Assembly (NCBI GenBank): GCA_964517265.1
Contig: CAZFBS010000008.1
Location: 11,879 to 75,878 of the forward strand
Direction of reading: 5' to 3'
DNA: 64,000 nucleotides
Source of the DNA: REEP01 sp964517265
Lineage (GTDB): Bacteria; Pseudomonadota; Alphaproteobacteria; Rhodospirillales; Defluviicoccaceae
This document shows, one piece after another, positions 60,124-64,000 of the stretch (position 1 is its first letter; every line of letters begins with the position of its first letter). Under the pieces are notes generated by a model that saw only the letters and a program-made list of their open reading frames with translations, searched no databases and was not told where the DNA came from. Both the position numbers and the translations under genes were made by a program.

Positions 60124-62070
60124 ATGGGGATGGCGATGACACTGAGACTTCGAATTCTTTTATTGCTGGCGGGGACCGTCTTAGCGGCCTGCGCACCGTT
60201 GATGCCTACCAACACAGCCGTCACGGAATCGCGCTGGCTGGAGCAAAACTGGTCGGACGCCGACCGCTTCTGGTTCCATCATGCGACGCAGGGGACATCA
60301 ACGCTGCCGGTACCGTACGAGTGGTTTGTTGCACTTGAGCAGCCACAGCTTTGGGTGTTCGGCGAAGCGCCGATGATCAAGGACAGCGACTATTTGCGGC
60401 GATTCGGTTTCATTCCCAGCCCCGTGTCTCTGGACAACGACGATGAGACGCTTCACGCGTATGGCTACGGCCGAGCCGCGGACGGCTATGATAGCGGCCG
60501 CTACGGCAAAGCGATCCCGGCCGATGAGGCGGCCCTTTCCGCCAACTCCGACGGTCTGCCGGTGGGCTTTGCCCGAACTCCCGGCTACGACGATCCGGTC
60601 ACGGGCATGCCGCTTGAAGATCAGATCGGATTGACCTGCGCGGCCTGTCACACCGGTCACCTCGAATACAATGGTGTCAGTCTCCGGATCGACGGCGCAC
60701 CGGCTATGACCGATCTTGGTCGGTTCCGTGAAACGCTCGGGCTTGCCCTGTTCTATACCAAGAACGTGCCGTTCCGATTCGGCCGATTTGCCGACCGCGT
60801 ACTGGGGAAAGACCATACCCCCGAGCAGCGCGCGCTGTTGAAAACGCAGCTCGACGAGCTTCTTGCCCGAGGTAAGGTGGTGGCAGCCGCGACCGCCGAT
60901 GCGAATCGGCGCAGCTTGGCAGAGGGCTTCGCGCGACTAGATGCGCTCAACCGGATTGGCAACCAGGTTTTCTACACCAACCTGCAAGGGGTGGAGGCCG
61001 AGCCGTTCGATCCGACGGACAATTTCGCGCCGACCAACGCTCCGGTCAATTACCCCCACCTTTGGGGAACATCGTGGTTCGACTGGGTGCAATACGATGC
61101 CTCGATCATGCAGCCGATGGCGCGCAACGCGGGCGAAGCACTCGGTGTGGCGGCGCGGATCAACCTCGCCAACCCGAAACGGCCGCTCTACGCGTCCTCG
61201 GTTGAGGTGCGGGAGATCTTCGAGATGGAAGAGCTGCTCGCCGGAGACGATCCGCTTGCCGGCGACCCGGGGTTCAAGGGCCTAAGGGCACCAGAATGGC
61301 CAGAAGATATCCTTGGTGGGATCGATCCGGTCAAACGCGCCCAAGGGGAGACACTCTATCGACAGCTCTGCCAGGGGTGTCATCTGCCCCCGGTCAACGA
61401 TCCGGAGGGTAGATTCTGGGCAACCAACCTGTGGACCGAGGCCAATGCTGTGGGCCATCGCCACCTCAAGGTGAAACAGATCCCGGTTGCCAGCATCGGC
61501 ACGGACCCCGCTCAGGCCGAAGTGCTGGCAAAGCGGAGGATCAAACTGCCTGCCTATCTCGGCATCGACCCCGGGACGTTGTGCAACGGCACTCCGGGCG
61601 GGGCGGTGACCGAAACCTCTTTCGCGGAGGCCCTGGGTGTCGTTGTTGAGAAGACGGTGAATCGCTGGTATGACGACAACGACATCCCGCCGGCCGAGCG
61701 GGCACGGATGAACGGCAATCGCCCCAACTGCCTGCAAGCCGAGATGGTTTACAAGGCCCGGCCTCTCGACGGCATTTGGGCGACGGCACCGTATCTCCAC
61801 AACGGAGCCGTGCCGACCCTGTGGGCTCTCCTGTCGCCGGTCGAGGAACGGCCGCAGGAATTTTGCCTCGGCAGCCGCCTGTTCAATCCAAGGGAAGTCG
61901 GCTACAGCACCGAATGTGTCGCGGGGACGTTCAAGCTCGACACGAGCTTGGGCGGCAACAGGAACACGGGCCACGTCTTTGCCGACGCCCCGCTCGGCAA
62001 CGGCGTCGTCGGCAGGGCGCTCGATGCCGATGAGCGGTGGGCGTTGATTGAATACCTGAAGAGTCTATGA
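60124..62070 (+). CDS. di-heme cytochrome c peroxidase-like lipoprotein (RoxA/MauG-related group)
   Basis: This 648-residue protein has lipobox LAAC (Cys23) and two c-type heme motifs, CAACH (172-176) and CQGCH (416-420). Spacing of about 244 residues and total size fit large di-heme peroxidase relatives, including the rubber oxygenases RoxA/RoxB, rather than the classic 320-residue CcpA. The N-terminal WSDADRFWFHHATQGTSTLP and NSDGLPVGFARTPG look like the uncharacterised di-heme-cytochrome-c-peroxidase family. No further CxxCH is present. It is predicted to be exported and anchored in the outer membrane or periplasm. AGGACAGGG lies 6 nt before the ATG inside an inverted repeat. Its stop overlaps the convergent next gene by 6 bp. 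Confidence 0.82.
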   Translation: MGMAMTLRLRILLLLAGTVLAACAPLMPTNTAVTESRWLEQNWSDADRFWFHHATQGTSTLPVPYEWFVALEQPQLWVFGEAPMIKDSDYLRRFGFIPSPVSLDNDDETLHAYGYGRAADGYDSGRYGKAIPADEAALSANSDGLPVGFARTPGYDDPVTGMPLEDQIGLTCAACHTGHLEYNGVSLRIDGAPAMTDLGRFRETLGLALFYTKNVPFRFGRFADRVLGKDHTPEQRALLKTQLDELLARGKVVAAATADANRRSLAEGFARLDALNRIGNQVFYTNLQGVEAEPFDPTDNFAPTNAPVNYPHLWGTSWFDWVQYDASIMQPMARNAGEALGVAARINLANPKRPLYASSVEVREIFEMEELLAGDDPLAGDPGFKGLRAPEWPEDILGGIDPVKRAQGETLYRQLCQGCHLPPVNDPEGRFWATNLWTEANAVGHRHLKVKQIPVASIGTDPAQAEVLAKRRIKLPAYLGIDPGTLCNGTPGGAVTETSFAEALGVVVEKTVNRWYDDNDIPPAERARMNGNRPNCLQAEMVYKARPLDGIWATAPYLHNGAVPTLWALLSPVEERPQEFCLGSRLFNPREVGYSTECVAGTFKLDTSLGGNRNTGHVFADAPLGNGVVGRALDADERWALIEYLKSL

Positions 62071-62592
62071 GGGCGAACGCCGAACATTGGCGTCCTGATC
62101 TGAGGGATAAGCGGGTGGAGAGGTTAGTACGGCGTCGAGAAACGTCGCAGCTTCCTCGTAGATACCGGGGGCCGTACTCTCTCGCGGTCCGGCCACATTG
62201 AGAACACCAACGCCGTTTTCAAGTAACCACCTGCGGGTGTCGACAGGATCGGGTTCTCCTTGCAGATCGACGATCCGACACAAGCGGCCCAAACGGGCCG
62301 CGCAGGCGACCGTCAAGGCTGTGCCTCCTGTCGGCTGGCCGCGGGTGAGGATCAAAGTTGCCTGACTGGCGTCGACATTGCGCTTGGTCCGCGACGCATA
62401 GGACGTGTCCGGCATTTCCCGCATTGGGTAATATGACGAAAGCGGCCCATCTTCGGCACGCCGGCCCCGCGGCACCCAACCGCCGCAAGCGATCCTGTGC
62501 GTCAGCGCCACATCGAGCGCAGCCCGATCGACGCCGGTCTGGCCACCTGAGATGATTTTGGCCACAACGGCAGCGGACCCTGCTTCCTTCAT
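62065..62592 (-). CDS. circularly permuted YpsA (cpYpsA, SLOG superfamily) protein
   Basis: This 175-residue Rossmann-like protein opens with KIISGGQTGVDRAALDVAL. It carries GGWVPRGRRAEDGPLSSYYP, DASQATLIL and GQPTGGTALTVACA. These match the cpYpsA family, long annotated as putative molybdenum carrier proteins and later placed among SLOG domains thought to bind nucleotides or nucleotide-derived ligands. ATG 62592 is chosen because the open frame's earlier part lies antisense-like inside the upstream gene and is not homologous. It lies 8 nt after the pseudophosphatase stop, so the two are almost certainly co-transcribed. No function is established. Confidence 0.86.
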   Translation of the reverse strand: MKEAGSAAVVAKIISGGQTGVDRAALDVALTHRIACGGWVPRGRRAEDGPLSSYYPMREMPDTSYASRTKRNVDASQATLILTRGQPTGGTALTVACAARLGRLCRIVDLQGEPDPVDTRRWLLENGVGVLNVAGPRESTAPGIYEEAATFLDAVLTSPPAYPSDQDANVRRSPS

Positions 62593-62599
62593 CGGCCGC

Positions 62600-63484
62600 T
62601 CAAGCCTCAATCGCCTCAACGAAGCCGCCATTCTCATCGAAACAGGCAGCGACCAGACTTCCCCCAAAACCGCAGCCGCCGTCGATCGAGGCGGCCCATG
62701 GCTTGAACCAGACCCCACGGCGATGGTTATCGAATCCGCGGACAACACAGTGGAAATCTCCATACGGCCCTTCCATCGTGTCGAACGTGCGTCCGCCCCA
62801 CCAGAATGTATCGGCCTGTTCCGGCAGAGGCCGTGTGACATCAAGTCCCGCACTGACGAGCAGCAAGGTCCCATCGCTGGTGAAGGCAGCCCGGCGGAGA
62901 ACGGTCATCAGCCGGTCGTGTCCATCCAGCGCACGCATACCGGCACGCAGCCGGTTGGTCCACTGCGAGAGCGCCGCCGCTCCCATCGCCGCCGCCTTCC
63001 GCGCACCCTCGATGGTACCGCCATAGGCCTGCAATGTTTGCGCGGCCCCATGGCTTAGCATCCACTCTAATACCTCACGCGGATTGGGAGCGAACTGAAC
63101 CTGCAGCAGTTTGTGCCACATTTCCTCTTGTCGTCCGCGCAAGTAGACGATGGTGCCGGTATCATCCGCGCTTTCGGAATTGTCATCGGCTCGATCGATA
63201 GTGCGTTCCGCCATGAGCGCGCGGCGGAACAGAAGAAGAGTGCGAACGGTGCCGAGAACATCGTGACCGACGCCAAGGAAGTTACCAAGGTAGACCAGAT
63301 TATCGTGCTCTCCGAGCCTTGACGCCAGCTTGGTGTGAAGATCGTGAAGCCGCTCAGCCTCACCATGAATTGATCCGACAGCCCAGGTTCTGCGCCGCGC
63401 CGGCAGCACCGCAAACACGGTTTCCTCCGACGCGGTGCGACCGGCTTCCGCGGGTGTCTCAGATGATGGGTCGACAGAAGGCAA
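62600..63484 (-). CDS. metallophosphoesterase-fold protein with degenerate active site (pseudophosphatase)
   Basis: This 294-residue protein follows the layout of PPP-family phosphatases but has lost their signature residues. GDxHG reads GSIHG (37-41), GDxxDRG reads GNFLGVG (67-73), GNHE reads GRQE (117-120), the HAG motif reads SAG (211-213) and the GH motif reads GF (250-251). Only the first His (40) of the metal ligands remains. Structural blocks such as FWWGGRTFD and IDGGCGFGG persist. It is therefore probably inactive as a phosphatase and may bind a ligand or partner. I recall similar degenerate proteins in Rhodospirillales, unverified. It lies 18 nt after carD and 8 nt before the cpYpsA gene. 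Confidence 0.8.
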   Translation of the reverse strand: MPSVDPSSETPAEAGRTASEETVFAVLPARRRTWAVGSIHGEAERLHDLHTKLASRLGEHDNLVYLGNFLGVGHDVLGTVRTLLLFRRALMAERTIDRADDNSESADDTGTIVYLRGRQEEMWHKLLQVQFAPNPREVLEWMLSHGAAQTLQAYGGTIEGARKAAAMGAAALSQWTNRLRAGMRALDGHDRLMTVLRRAAFTSDGTLLLVSAGLDVTRPLPEQADTFWWGGRTFDTMEGPYGDFHCVVRGFDNHRRGVWFKPWAASIDGGCGFGGSLVAACFDENGGFVEAIEA

Positions 63485-63502
63485 CGGGCGGGATCAGCGG
63501 CA

Positions 63503-63997
63503 TCATGCGGCGGTCAGCAGCTCGCAAAGCTTCTCGCTCGCCTGCTGCTTGTCAATCCGCTCCAACGCCGCCAACTCACAAACGAGACGGTCGAAGGCGG
63601 CTTCGTAGATCTGCCGTTCGCTGAAGGATTGATCCGGTTGACCGACATTGGGATGCAAATCCCGAACAACCTCGGCAATGGATACGGGATCACCCGAATT
63701 GATTTTGGCTTCGTACTCTTGGGCGCGGCGGCTCCACATGGTGCGCTTGATCCGTGCCCGCCCTTTCAGCGTGCTAAGCGCGTTGTCCATCACCTTTCGG
63801 GTGCTGAGCTTGCGCAGGCCAGAAATCGATGCCTTCTCGACCGGAACTCTCAGGGTCATTCGCTCCTGAATAAACGAAATCACGAAAAGATCCAGTTGTT
63901 GGCCGGCGATCACACGGCTTTCCCGACACTCTACCTTGCCCACGCCATGCGTGGGATAGACGACGTAGTCGCCAGCGCTGAACGCTAGTTCTTCCAT
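63503..63997 (-). CDS. carD: CarD family transcriptional regulator
   Basis: This 164-residue protein has an N-terminal CarD/TRCF Tudor-like domain (about 7-60: FSAGDYVVYPTHGVGKV, FVISFIQERMTLRVP), which binds the RNA polymerase beta subunit. A helical C-terminal domain (about 65-160: RARIKRTMWSRRAQEYEAKI, FSERQIYEAAFDRL) contacts DNA at the promoter fork. It stabilises open complexes and tunes rRNA and stress transcription. The ATG is 3 nt from the window edge; its ribosome site, or an earlier in-frame start, would lie outside. Confidence 0.92.
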   Translation of the reverse strand: MEELAFSAGDYVVYPTHGVGKVECRESRVIAGQQLDLFVISFIQERMTLRVPVEKASISGLRKLSTRKVMDNALSTLKGRARIKRTMWSRRAQEYEAKINSGDPVSIAEVVRDLHPNVGQPDQSFSERQIYEAAFDRLVCELAALERIDKQQASEKLCELLTAA

Positions 63998-64000
63998 TTT

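Noticed and set aside
1..64000. CRISPR array, prophage or insertion sequence
   Set aside because: No regularly spaced direct repeats, transposase, integrase or phage structural gene was seen anywhere in the window.

Overview
The window is about 64 kb of dense, high-GC chromosomal DNA from an alphaproteobacterium. The best guess is the order Rhodospirillales, inferred from gene content and order: dusB(nifR3)-ntrBC-ntrYX-trkA-hfq-hflX, bifunctional ispDF, rlpA-dacC-tmk-holB-metG-tatD, an aerobic-type cobalamin cluster with cobN, and CarD next to a degenerate phosphatase. I see no insertion sequence, prophage, CRISPR array, rRNA or convincing tRNA. The genus cannot be named from the sequence alone.

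Layout. (1) 1-9 kb: envelope and stress genes: a truncated DUF3616 gene, a TerC membrane protein, a Tat-exported M48 lipoprotein, a phospholipase D-family protein, a SHOCT protein, a DUF393 protein, a periplasmic histidine phosphatase, then a DUF4130/radical-SAM pair thought to act on DNA. (2) 9.3-14.3 kb: a TakP-like TRAP transporter (dctPQM) with RidA and a tandem universal stress protein. (3) 14.4-18 kb: peptidoglycan enzymes (MltB-type transglycosylase, RlpA, DacC). (4) 18-24 kb: tmk-holB-metG-tatD-MBL hydrolase-mazG, all forward and tightly packed. (5) 23.8-37.8 kb, all reverse: a long run starting at a good sigma70-like promoter before dusB and continuing ntrB, ntrC, ntrY, ntrX, trkA, a class IV aminotransferase, a HAD phosphatase, hfq, hflX, an inositol-phosphatase-family gene and a beta-hydroxyacid dehydrogenase. 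This is the nitrogen-regulation core of the window. (6) 37.8-46.9 kb: a CcsA-like membrane protein, ispDF, EcsC, a small SLT transglycosylase, then tlyA-dxs-ispA-xseB and a histone-deacetylase-like amidohydrolase. IspDF, Dxs and IspA together cover several steps from pyruvate/GAP to prenyl diphosphates. (7) 47.2-58.2 kb: cobalamin genes cobQ, cobO, cobN, cobW, cobU(P), a cobC-like phosphatase, cobS and divergent cobT, with a SYLF lipoprotein gene between cobQ and cobO. (8) 58.3-64 kb: a second M48 lipoprotein, a di-heme cytochrome c lipoprotein, a circularly permuted YpsA (SLOG) protein, a phosphatase-fold protein that has lost nearly all metal ligands, and CarD.

Genes are commonly coupled by 4-nt ATGA/GTGA overlaps (dctQ/dctM, tatD/MBL, hfq/hflX, aminotransferase/HAD, ntrB/ntrC, ntrC/ntrY, cobU/cobW, cobS/cobC). 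Two convergent pairs overlap at their stop codons.

The least explained pieces are the pseudophosphatase/SLOG/CarD group at the right edge, the two-heme lipoprotein beside it, the DUF4130/radical-SAM pair that lacks a uracil-DNA-glycosylase partner, and a thymidylate kinase of unusual subtype in the standard tmk position. Most of the rest is well-understood housekeeping.
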